NCBI RefSeq assembly: GCF_042433955.1
Contig: NZ_JBHLUH010000035.1
Location: forward strand, 21,875 to 85,874
Length of the DNA stretch: 64,000 bases
Direction: 5' to 3'
DNA from: Phytohabitans kaempferiae
GTDB lineage: Bacteria > Actinomycetota > Actinomycetes > Mycobacteriales > Micromonosporaceae
Shown here piece after piece: positions 26,387 to 33,773 of this stretch. Within the stretch, counting starts at the first letter, position 1; every line of letters begins with the position of its first letter. The notes beneath the pieces were generated by a model, which ran no database searches, had not been told where the DNA came from, and saw nothing but the letters and a program-made list of their open reading frames with translations. The position numbers were made by a program, and so were the translations under genes.

Positions 26387-27786
26387 CACACCAGGTAGCT
26401 CGACAGGCCACGGGGCAGGTACTTGCCGCGGCCCTTGGCACCGCGGTACTCGCCGGACGAGACGATGACCTCGCCGCGGGAGATGACGGTCTCGACCTTG
26501 CCGGCGATCTCGTAGCCCTCGTACGCCGAGTGGTCCATGTTCATGTGGTGCGTCTCGACGCCGATCCGCGTGCGCCCGTTGGGGTCGTAGAGCACGATGT
26601 CGGCGTCCGAGCCGGGCTGGATGACGCCCTTGCGCGGGTAGAGGCCGAACATCCGGGCCGGCGTCGTCGCGATCGTCTCGACCCAGCGCTCCAGCGAGAG
26701 CTTGCCGTCGACCACGCCCTGGTACAGCAGGTCGACGCGGTGCTCGACGCCGCCGATGCCGTTGGGGATCTTGGAGAAGTCGCCGACGCCCAGCTCCTTC
26801 TGGTCCTTGAAGCAGAACGGGCAGTGGTCGGTCGAGACCACCGCGAGGTCGTTGCTGCGCAGCCCCTGCCACAGGTCGCGCTGGTGGGTCTCGTGCTTGC
26901 TGCGCAGCGGCGTCGAGCAGACCCACTTGGCGCCCTCGAAGCCGGGCGCGCCGAGCTGGTCCTCGAGCGTGAGGTAGAGGTACTGCGGGCAGGTCTCGGC
27001 GAAGACGTTGCGCCCGGCGTCGCGCGCGGCCGCGACCTCGGCGAGCGCGCGGCTCGCGGAGAGGTGCACGATGTACAGCGGGCAGTCCCTGGCCACCTCG
27101 GCCAGCATGATCGCGCGGTGGGTCGCCTCGGCTTCGAGGGCCTCGGGGCGGGTCAGGCCGTGGTGGATCGGGTCGGTCTCGCCGCGGGCCAGGGCCTGCC
27201 GCACGAGTACGTCGATCGCGATGCCGTTCTCCGCGTGCATCATGATGACCGCGCCGTTGTCGCGCGCCTTCTGCATCGCCCGCAGGATCTGGCCGTCGTC
27301 GGAGTAGAAGACGCCGGGGTACGCCATGAAGAGCTTGAAGCTGGAGATCCCCTCGTCGGCGACGAGCTGGTCCATCGCCTTGAGCGAGTCGTCGTCGACG
27401 CCGCCCAGGATCATGTGGAACGCGTAGTCGACGTGGCAGTTGCCCTCGGCCTTGGCGTGCCAGGCGGCGAGCCCGTCCCGCACCACCTCGCCGGTGCGCT
27501 GCACGGCGAAGTCGATGATCGTGGTGGTGCCGCCGAACGCCGCCGCCCTCGTGCCGGTGTCGAAGGTGTCCGACGCGAACGTGCCGCCGAAGGGCAGCTC
27601 CATGTGCGTGTGCGCGTCGATGCCGCCGGGGATCACGTACCTCCCGGTGGCGTCGAGCGTCTCGGTGTCCGACGGGCCGGTGCCGGGCGCGTACGTGGCG
27701 GCGATGGTCTCGCCGTCGACCAGCACGTCGGCCGGTGCCGCGCCGGTGGGGCCGATCACGGTGCCCCCGGTGATCAGCAGAGTCAT
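26386..27786 (-). CDS. Dihydropyrimidinase / D-hydantoinase
   Basis: The 466-residue amidohydrolase has the complete binuclear metal site: His59 and His61 (DAHTHMELPF), carbamylated Lys151 (FKLFMAYPG), His184 (MHAENG), His241 (VHLSAS) and Asp320 (STDHCPF). It opens the ring of dihydrouracil or dihydrothymine, or of hydantoins, to N-carbamoyl amino acids. Its stop overlaps the dehydrogenase ATG by one base. Beta-ureidopropionase lies upstream, so ring opening and carbamoyl removal are encoded together. The start is ATG 27786. Confidence 0.93.
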
Positions 27787-27857
27787 GCGCGAATCCCCTC
27801 TCTGGCCACGGGCGCTCCGCGCCCCGGGCCTTGTGCGGCCGGCAGGGGCCGGGCTGG

Positions 27858-28697
27858 TCAGGGCTGGACGAGCGGGCCGTAGGCGTCCGGGCGGCGGTCG
27901 CGGTAGAAGGCCCACCGGTCACGCACCTCGGCCAGCAGGCCCATGTCGAGGTCGCGCACGATCAGCTCGGCCTGGTGCGGGTCACCGGTCTCGCCGACGA
28001 ACTTGCCCTCGGGATCGACGAAGTACGACGTGCCGTAGAAGTCGTTGTCGCCGAGCGGCTCGACGCCGACCCGGTTGATCGCGCCGACGAAGTACTCGTT
28101 GGCGACCGCGCTGGCCGGCTGCTCCAGCTTCCACAGGTACGAGGAGAGCCCTCGGTGGGTCGCCGACGGGTTGAAGACGATCGTGGCGCCGGCGAGGCCG
28201 AGCGCGCGCCAGCCCTCGGGGAAGTGGCGGTCGTAGCAGATGTAGACGCCGATGCGGCCGACCGCCGTGTCGAACGTGGGGTAGCCGAGGTTGCCGGGGC
28301 GGAAGTAGAACTTCTCCCAGAAGCCCTTGACCTGCGGGATGTGCGTCTTGCGGTACTTGCCGAGGTAGCTGCCGTCGGCGTCGACCACGGCCGCGGTGTT
28401 GTAGAGGACGCCGGGCTGCTCCTGCTCGTACATCGGCAGCACCATCACCAGCCCCAGCTCGGCGGCGAGGGCCTGGAAGCGCTCGGTGGTCGGCCCGGGG
28501 ATCGACTCGGCGTACGCGTAGTACTGGCTGTCCTGGACCTGGCAGAAGTACGGGCCGTAGAACAGCTCCTGGAAGCAGATCACCTTCGCGCCCTGGGCGG
28601 CCGCCTGGCGGGCGTACTCCTCATGAGCCTTGATCATCGATTCCTTGTCGCCGGTCCACGTGGTCTGGACGAGCGCGGCGCGGACAAGGTCTGCCAT
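27858..28697 (-). CDS. Beta-ureidopropionase / nitrilase-family N-carbamoyl amidohydrolase
   Basis: ATG 28697 (MADLVRAALVQTTW) is preferred, with AGAGGGG upstream; a longer frame adds 17 unconserved residues. The 279-residue protein shows the nitrilase Glu-Lys-Cys triad: Glu44 in CFQELFYG, Lys117 in YRKTHIP and Cys154 in YICYDRHFPEG. It would release CO2 and ammonia from N-carbamoyl-beta-alanine made by the dihydropyrimidinase. It is the first gene of the eight-gene operon, 71 bases before dihydropyrimidinase and divergent from the MocR regulator. Confidence 0.92.
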   Translation of the reverse strand: MADLVRAALVQTTWTGDKESMIKAHEEYARQAAAQGAKVICFQELFYGPYFCQVQDSQYYAYAESIPGPTTERFQALAAELGLVMVLPMYEQEQPGVLYNTAAVVDADGSYLGKYRKTHIPQVKGFWEKFYFRPGNLGYPTFDTAVGRIGVYICYDRHFPEGWRALGLAGATIVFNPSATHRGLSSYLWKLEQPASAVANEYFVGAINRVGVEPLGDNDFYGTSYFVDPEGKFVGETGDPHQAELIVRDLDMGLLAEVRDRWAFYRDRRPDAYGPLVQP

Positions 28698-28831
28698 GGG
28701 GTTGTCCCCTCTCGGCTCTGTTCTTTTCGCAACCTGTCTTGTCTTCATCTGGTGGTTTAGCGTAGGACTTTAGTGACACAGGTGCGGGCGGACAATGGCG
28801 AGATTGTTACAGGATATTGCGTAGGAGTAAC
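28698..28831. promoter_or_regulatory. Divergent promoter region between the pyrimidine operon and its MocR-type regulator
   Basis: GCGTAGGA occurs twice in the same direction, at 28760-28767 and 28819-28826, 59 bases apart. An inverted repeat ACAAT-GGCGAG-ATTGT lies at 28792-28807. Spaced direct repeats are typical operators for MocR/GntR-type regulators, so this is the likely switch for both directions. The TAGGAG within the second repeat is also the ribosome site of the regulator gene. Confidence 0.55.
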
Positions 28832-30205
28832 ATGCTCCAGCTCATCGCCGATGCGGTCAACGACCGCACCGCACGTGGCATCGCCGCCGCGGTGAGCCGT
28901 CTCGTGCACACCGGCGAGTTGCCCGCCGGCGCCCGCCTGCCCACCGTCCGCTCGGTCGCCCAGGCGCTCGGCATCAGCCCCACCACGGTCAGCGAGGCGT
29001 GGCGCTCGCTGGCCAGCGCGGGGGCGATCCAGACGCGCGGGCGCTCCGGCACGTACGTGCTGACGCCGTCCCGCCCCCGGCAGAAGATGCGCTTCTCCCG
29101 GCTCGTCGCCAACCCCTCGACGCTCCCGCACGACTTCTCCACCGGCGTGCCCGACCACGACCTCCTCCCCGACCTCGCGCCGGCCCTGCGCCGCATCGGC
29201 GACACGCGGCTCACGACGTCGTACCTGGAGGATCCGGTGCTGCCCCGGCTGGAGGTGGTGCTCCGCGAGCGCTGGCCGTACCCGCCGCAGCAGCTCACCG
29301 TCGTCGACGGGGCGCTGGACGCGCTCGACCGCGTGGTGGGGGCGGTGGTGCGGTTCGGCGCGCACGTGGTGGTGGAGAACCCGACGTTTCCGCCGCTGCT
29401 GGACCTGCTGGAGTCGGTCGGCGCGGTGCCCGTCCCCGTGCCGCTGGACGCCTCCGGTGTCGAGCCGGCGGCCCTGGCCGAGGCGCTCGACCACTCGCCC
29501 ATCGCGGTCTTCCTCCAGCCTCGCGCGCAAAACCCGACCGGCGTCTCGACGACCCCGGCACGCGCCGCCGACCTCGCCTCGGTGCTCGCCGGCCACGACT
29601 CGGTCGTCGTGGTGGAAGACGACCACGTGGGCGACATCGCGACCGCTCCGGCCGTCTCGCTCGGCGCGCACCTGCCGGACCGGGTCGTGCACGTGCGCAG
29701 CTTCTCCAAGAGCCACGGCCCCGACCTGCGCCTCGCCGCGATCGGCGGGCCGGCCGCGCTGATCTCCGCGATCGCCGACCGCCGGCTGCTCGGCCCCGGC
29801 TGGTCCAGCCGCGTGCTCCAGGCGGTGCTGGTCGACCTGCTCACCGACCCGGCGACCACGCGGGCGGTGGCGGAGGCCCGCCGGGAGTACGCCCGCCGCC
29901 GCGACCTGCTGCTCGCCGCCCTCGCCCGGCACGGCGTGGCGGCGACGGCCGCCGACGGCATCAACATGTGGATCGCCGTGCGGGATCAGCAGGTCGCGCT
30001 CCTCACGCTCGCCGCGCACGGGATCGGCGCGGCGCCGGGCGCGCCGTTCGAGGTACGCCCGCTCGGCACCGACCACATCCGGGTCACGGTCGGGCTGGTC
30101 CGGGACGGCTTCGAAGACCTGGCCGCGATCCTCGCCGAGGCCGCCGGCTCCCGGCACCGCGCCAGCGGCCACCGCACGCGTCCCCTGCACCGCGCCGCCC
30201 GCTGA
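28832..30205 (+). CDS. MocR-type regulator (GntR helix-turn-helix plus aminotransferase fold)
   Basis: The 457-residue protein starts at ATG 28832 behind TAGGAG. Residues 1-75 form a GntR-type winged helix (LPTVRSVAQALGISPTTVSEAW). The rest is an aminotransferase class I/II fold with the PLP lysine at residue 293 (SFSKSHGPDLR) and PRAQNPTGVS. MocR proteins sense PLP adducts of amino compounds. Divergence from the pyrimidine operon suggests control of that operon by an amine such as beta-alanine, which would arise inside the pathway (inference). Confidence 0.9.
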   Translation: MLQLIADAVNDRTARGIAAAVSRLVHTGELPAGARLPTVRSVAQALGISPTTVSEAWRSLASAGAIQTRGRSGTYVLTPSRPRQKMRFSRLVANPSTLPHDFSTGVPDHDLLPDLAPALRRIGDTRLTTSYLEDPVLPRLEVVLRERWPYPPQQLTVVDGALDALDRVVGAVVRFGAHVVVENPTFPPLLDLLESVGAVPVPVPLDASGVEPAALAEALDHSPIAVFLQPRAQNPTGVSTTPARAADLASVLAGHDSVVVVEDDHVGDIATAPAVSLGAHLPDRVVHVRSFSKSHGPDLRLAAIGGPAALISAIADRRLLGPGWSSRVLQAVLVDLLTDPATTRAVAEARREYARRRDLLLAALARHGVAATAADGINMWIAVRDQQVALLTLAAHGIGAAPGAPFEVRPLGTDHIRVTVGLVRDGFEDLAAILAEAAGSRHRASGHRTRPLHRAAR

Positions 30206-30298
30206 CCGCGTCCCTGCGCCTCGCCGGCCTGGACGAGCCCTTGACCACCGGTCCAGGCGCCCCGGCTCTCCGCGCCGCACAGCTCTACGCTGTACGGA

Positions 30299-31066
30299 GT
30301 GACCACCGAGTACACGGGCGGGAGTGACCCGAAGCGGATCATGGAGCTGCTCTGGGGCGCCCCGGAGCGGGTCCGCCGCGGCCCCAAGCCCCGCCTCTCC
30401 GTCGACCAGATCGTCGCGGTCGCCACCGAGATCGCCGACGCCGAAGGGCTCGCCGCGCTCTCCATGCGCCGCGTCGCCGAGCGGCTGGGCGTGACCGCGA
30501 TGTCGCTGTACACGTATGTGCCGGGCAAGGCGGAGCTGCTCGACCTCATGCTCGACCGGGTCTGCGCGGAGACCGCCAAGCCCGAGGACGTGCCGGGCGG
30601 CTGGCGGGCGCGGCTCCAACTTGTCGCGCGCGAGACGTGGGCGCTCTACCTGCGCCACCCCTGGCTGCTGCACGTGGCGACCAACCGCCCGGTGCTCGGC
30701 CCCAACCTCATCGCCCGGTACGACTACGAGCTGCGCGCGGTCGAGGGCACCGGCCTCACCGACATCGAGATGGACCTGGTCGTGACGATGGTCAACGACT
30801 ACGTGCACGGGGCGGTACGGAGCGCGCTCGCCGCCGTCGCCCTCCCCCGGGACAGCGGCAAGACCGACGACGAGTGGTGGGAGGAGCTGGCCCCCTTGCT
30901 GGACAAGGTGTACGACGCCGACCGCTTCCCCGTCGCCAGCCGGGTCGGCACCGCGGCCGGCACGGAGTACGCCGCGGCGCTCGACCCGGCCCGCGCGTTC
31001 GAGTTCGGGCTGGCGCGGATCCTCGACGGGATCGCGGTGCTGATCTCACGGGGCGCGCCGGACTGA
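30299..31066 (+). CDS. TetR family regulator with tetracycline-repressor-type C domain
   Basis: The 255-residue protein starts at GTG 30299. Its helix-turn-helix is LSMRRVAERLGVTAMSLYTYV and its ligand domain has the DyrR/TetR_C_1 features (HPWLLHVATNRPVLGPN, TMVNDYVHGAV). Such regulators usually control a neighbouring efflux pump or enzyme, but no such gene is adjacent; the pyrimidine regulator lies upstream in the same direction with a 93-base gap. A small Lys-rich frame converges downstream. The target is unknown. Confidence 0.85.
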   Translation: MTTEYTGGSDPKRIMELLWGAPERVRRGPKPRLSVDQIVAVATEIADAEGLAALSMRRVAERLGVTAMSLYTYVPGKAELLDLMLDRVCAETAKPEDVPGGWRARLQLVARETWALYLRHPWLLHVATNRPVLGPNLIARYDYELRAVEGTGLTDIEMDLVVTMVNDYVHGAVRSALAAVALPRDSGKTDDEWWEELAPLLDKVYDADRFPVASRVGTAAGTEYAAALDPARAFEFGLARILDGIAVLISRGAPD

Positions 31067-31090
31067 CCCGGCCGCGGCACCGCCCCTGCG

Positions 31091-31243
31091 TCAGGCGTGC
31101 CGGGGCGCCCGTTCGGCCGTGGCCAGCCCTTCGCCGCGCTTGGCCCGCAGCAGTTGCTGGCGCTTGCCGTCCTTGGCCCACAGGTTGCGCGAACCGGGCT
31201 TGCGCGCCTCGGCCGCCAACTGCTTGACCGCGCTCCTGACCAC
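31091..31243 (-). CDS. Possible small Lys/Arg-rich protein or gene remnant
   Basis: This minus-strand frame gives 50 residues from GTG 31243, and the frame is open back to about 31312 without a start. The product (VKQLAAEARKPG, RNLWAKDGKRQQLLRAKRGEG) is rich in Lys, Glu and Gln, which is typical of real protein rather than of the Arg/Pro/Ala noise seen in non-coding frames here. I do not recognise it. It could be a small basic protein or the C-terminus of a broken gene. Confidence 0.35.
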   Translation of the reverse strand: MVRSAVKQLAAEARKPGSRNLWAKDGKRQQLLRAKRGEGLATAERAPRHA

Positions 31244-31334
31244 GAACTCCTTGAGCTTCGCGCCGGGGCGGCAGACACCCCCTGGCCGGTCGTTTGTGAC
31301 ACCACATGAGACAGGTCACCGGCCCGCCCAGGTG

Positions 31335-31709
31335 TTACCGGTTGTCGTAGCTGTCCTGGGCGGCACGGATGGCCGGCATCTCGCCCTCGACGAGCTCGAT
31401 CAGCTCGATCAGCTTGGCGGCGACTCGCTCGCCCACCGGGGTCAGCGAGTACTCCACGCGGGGCGGGATCGTGCCGTGCACCTCGCGCCGCACCAGGCCG
31501 TCGCGCTCGAGCGCGTGGAGGGTCTGGGCGAGCATCTTCTCGCTGATCCCGTCGACGCGGCGGCGCAGCGCGTTGAACCGGTAGGTCCCCTCGGAGAGGG
31601 CAGCGAGCGCGAGGACGCCCCACTTGCCGACGACGTTTTCCAGCACGTGGCGGGAGGCGCAGGCGCGCGCGAACACGTCGGCGACGAGATCCTCCATGGC
31701 CTCCTCCAT
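31335..31709 (-). CDS. HxlR family transcriptional regulator
   Basis: The 124-residue winged-helix protein fits the HxlR family: CASRHVLENVVGKWGVLALAAL at the N-terminus, FNALRRRVDGISEKMLAQTL as the recognition region and VEYSLTPVGERVAAKLIELIELVE. Cys17, just before the helix, matches the redox-sensing cysteine of YodB/QorR-type members. It is divergent from a QorB/NmrA-like reductase, which is the usual target of such quinone- or electrophile-sensing repressors. The paired repeats in the 70-base spacer are the likely operator. Confidence 0.9.
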   Translation of the reverse strand: MEEAMEDLVADVFARACASRHVLENVVGKWGVLALAALSEGTYRFNALRRRVDGISEKMLAQTLHALERDGLVRREVHGTIPPRVEYSLTPVGERVAAKLIELIELVEGEMPAIRAAQDSYDNR

Positions 31710-31735
31710 GCCCGCCAGGCTACCCGATGGTGGGG

Positions 31736-31771
31736 TACTCTCTTTTGGTTAGTGCTTTCCGATGGTTAGTG
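31736..31771. promoter_or_regulatory. Likely HxlR operator
   Basis: GGTTAGTG is repeated at 31747-31754 and 31764-31771 (17-base period). TACT at 31736 and AGT at 31751 form the ends of a QorR/YodB-like spaced site. CCGATGGT also occurs twice in this spacer. The location between hxlR-like and reductase starts supports joint control. Confidence 0.55.
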
Positions 31772-31779
31772 GGGTCCTC

Positions 31780-32646
31780 ATGATCGTTGCTGTCACCGGC
31801 GCCAGCGGCCAGCTCGGCCGGCTCGTGGTCAGGTCCCTGCTCGACCGGGGCGTCCCGGCCGGCGACATCGTCGCGGGCACGCGCGGCCCGGAGAAGGTCG
31901 CCGACCTCGCCGCGCTCGGCGTGCGGGTGCGGGAGGCCGACTACGACCGGCCGCAGACGCTCGCCTCGGCGTTCGCGGGCATCGACCGGCTGCTGCTCGT
32001 CTCCGGCAGCGAGGTCGGCGTGCGGGTCGCCCAGCACACCAACGCGGTCAACGCGGCGGTGACGGCGGGCGTGTCGCTGATCGTCTACACCAGCGCGCCG
32101 TACGCCGACACCACCGACCTGCCCATCGCCCCCGAGCACAAGGCGACCGAGGAGGTCATCCGGGGCACGGGAGTGCCGTTCACGTTCCTTCGCAACGGCT
32201 GGTACGTCGAGAACTACACCGACAACCTCGCCCCCGCCCTCGCCCATGGCGCCATCCTCGGCTCGGCCGGCGACGGCAAGGTCTCCGCGGCCCCGCGGGC
32301 CGACTTCGCCGCCGCGGCGGCCGCCGTCCTCACCGGCGAGGGCCACGACAACAAGGTGTACGAGCTCGGCGGCGACCAGCCCTTCACCCTCACCGAGCTG
32401 GCCGCCGAGGTGTCCCGGCAGAGCGGCAGGGAGGTCGCCTACCGCGATCTGCCGCCGGCGGAGTACGCGCGGGCCCTCGTCGGGGCCGGCCTTCCCGAGC
32501 GGTACGCACAGGTGCTGGCCGGCTCGGACGTGGCCCTGAGGGAGGGCAGGCTGCTGGTCGAGACCGGTGACCTCAGCCGCCTGATCGGCCGCCCGACGAC
32601 CCCGCTGGCGGACTCGGTGGCGGCCGGCCTGTCCCGCCTGTCGTAG
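31780..32646 (+). CDS. QorB/NmrA-like NAD(P)H-dependent reductase
   Basis: The 288-residue protein starts MIVAVTGASGQLGRLVVRSLL, an atypical-SDR (NmrA/QorB) nucleotide site, with VYTSAPYADTT, HKATEEVIRGTGVPFTFLRNGWYVENY and YELGGDQPFTLTELA. These features fit NAD(P)H:quinone oxidoreductase 2 (QorB/YtfG). An in-frame start at 31762 is less likely because it would lie in the operator. It would reduce quinones or similar electrophiles. Its regulator is the divergent HxlR protein, and a strong hairpin follows its stop. Confidence 0.88.
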   Translation: MIVAVTGASGQLGRLVVRSLLDRGVPAGDIVAGTRGPEKVADLAALGVRVREADYDRPQTLASAFAGIDRLLLVSGSEVGVRVAQHTNAVNAAVTAGVSLIVYTSAPYADTTDLPIAPEHKATEEVIRGTGVPFTFLRNGWYVENYTDNLAPALAHGAILGSAGDGKVSAAPRADFAAAAAAVLTGEGHDNKVYELGGDQPFTLTELAAEVSRQSGREVAYRDLPPAEYARALVGAGLPERYAQVLAGSDVALREGRLLVETGDLSRLIGRPTTPLADSVAAGLSRLS

Positions 32647-32652
32647 CCGCTT

Positions 32653-32688
32653 GCCGGCGGGCGCCGCCTTCTTTCGGTGCCCGGCGGC
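32653..32688. terminator. Hairpin between convergent genes
   Basis: GCCGGCGGGCGCCG at 32653-32666 pairs with CGGTGCCCGGCGGC at 32675-32688 (12 of 14 positions) around an 8-base CTTCTTT-like loop, 7 bases after the reductase stop. It has no U-tract, as is common in actinobacteria, and could also serve the response-regulator gene from the other side. Confidence 0.65.
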
Positions 32689-32714
32689 GCGGTCGCTCCG
32701 CGAGAGGGCCACGC

Positions 32715-32780
32715 GGGCTGGTGGTCGCGCGGCTTCCGGGCTGGTGGTCGCGGAGCGGCCGCGGGCTGGTGGGGTCGCGG
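32715..32780 (+). repeat. Three short direct repeats
   Basis: GGGCTGGTGGTCGCG occurs at 32715 and 32738, and again with two extra bases at 32763, giving spacings of 23 and 25 bases. They lie just after the hairpin and before the end of the response-regulator gene. No function is evident. Confidence 0.6.
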
Positions 32781-32789
32781 GGCGCGGCG

Positions 32790-33395
32790 TCACAGCCAGC
32801 CCCGCTCCTGGGCGCGGCGGATCGCCTCCACGCGGTTGCGGGCGCCGGTCTTCCGCAGGATCGCCGACATGCGGTTGCGCACCGTGCCGTGCGCGAGGTA
32901 CAGCCGGTTGGCGATCTCCTTGGGCGGCAGCCCCTCCGCGGCCGCGCGGAGGATCTCCCGCTCCCGCGTGGTCAGCGGGTTCGGCGGCGGGTTGAGCACC
33001 GCCGCCGCGACCACCGGGTCGATCACCCGGTTGCCCACGGCGACCGACCGCACGATCCGCACGAACTGGACCGGCGTCACATCCGTACCGGCGAACCCCA
33101 GCGTCCCCGCCGCCAGCGCCCGCCGCAGCGAGTCGGCGGTCCAGTGGGCACTCAGCGCCAGGACCGCCACGGGCGGCAGCGCCTCCCGCAGCCGCATCAG
33201 CGCCGAACGCGTCTGCGCCCCGGTCAGGTCCACGTCCACCACCACGACGTCCGGCCGCTCCCGCTGGGCGACCGGCAGTATCTCCGCCTGTTCGGCGATC
33301 TCCGCGACCACCTCCAGGTCGTGCTCGCTCGACAGCACGGTACGCAGCGCGCTCCGTAGCAATCCCATCTCCTCGACGACCATGATGCGGACCAC
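32790..33395 (-). CDS. NarL/LuxR-type response regulator with atypical receiver
   Basis: The 201-residue protein ends with a LuxR helix-turn-helix (NPLTTREREILRAAAEGLPP, LAHGTVRNRMSAILRK). The receiver keeps a phosphorylatable Asp54 (VVVVDVDLTG), but the acidic pair reads Glu8-Glu9 and the conserved Lys near residue 103 is replaced (GTLGFAGTDV). Such receivers often work without phosphorylation or bind other ligands. No histidine kinase is adjacent. The start ATG 33395 is followed upstream by a 378-base spacer. Confidence 0.88.
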   Translation of the reverse strand: MVRIMVVEEMGLLRSALRTVLSSEHDLEVVAEIAEQAEILPVAQRERPDVVVVDVDLTGAQTRSALMRLREALPPVAVLALSAHWTADSLRRALAAGTLGFAGTDVTPVQFVRIVRSVAVGNRVIDPVVAAAVLNPPPNPLTTREREILRAAAEGLPPKEIANRLYLAHGTVRNRMSAILRKTGARNRVEAIRRAQERGWL

Positions 33396-33773
33396 GAGGG
33401 TCTTCTCCGATCTCTGGTGCCCACAGCTCTGTTCCGGTCCCTTGTGGACCGTGGTACTCCGCGTCGCTCCTCATGGGTCATCGCTGACGACCCGCGCACC
33501 GCAACGCCGTGTTGGGGAACGGCCACGCCCTCCCCACACCGGTGGTGCGTTTGGCAAGCTCTCCGCGCGTTCGGCCGGCGGTCGGTCGAGGGCCGGGCAC
33601 CGGCGTGTCGCGGACGGTCGGCGTGTCGGATCCCCCGCACGGGGCACTGCCCGAACGCGCGCGGCCGCATCCCCACGACGGATGCCGCCCCTCATCGCTA
33701 CTGGTGAGCGCGGTCGCTTCGCCGGCTAAGCCCGTGCTCACGCGCCGCCCACCTCGAACGCGGCGGAAAGGGC
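33396..33773. other. Intergenic region, no gene seen
   Basis: These 378 bases lie between the response-regulator start and the end of the low-complexity protein gene, both on the minus strand. Open frames here are shadow-like and Arg-rich. I see no clear dyad. The regulator promoter is expected near 33400-33480. Confidence 0.45.
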
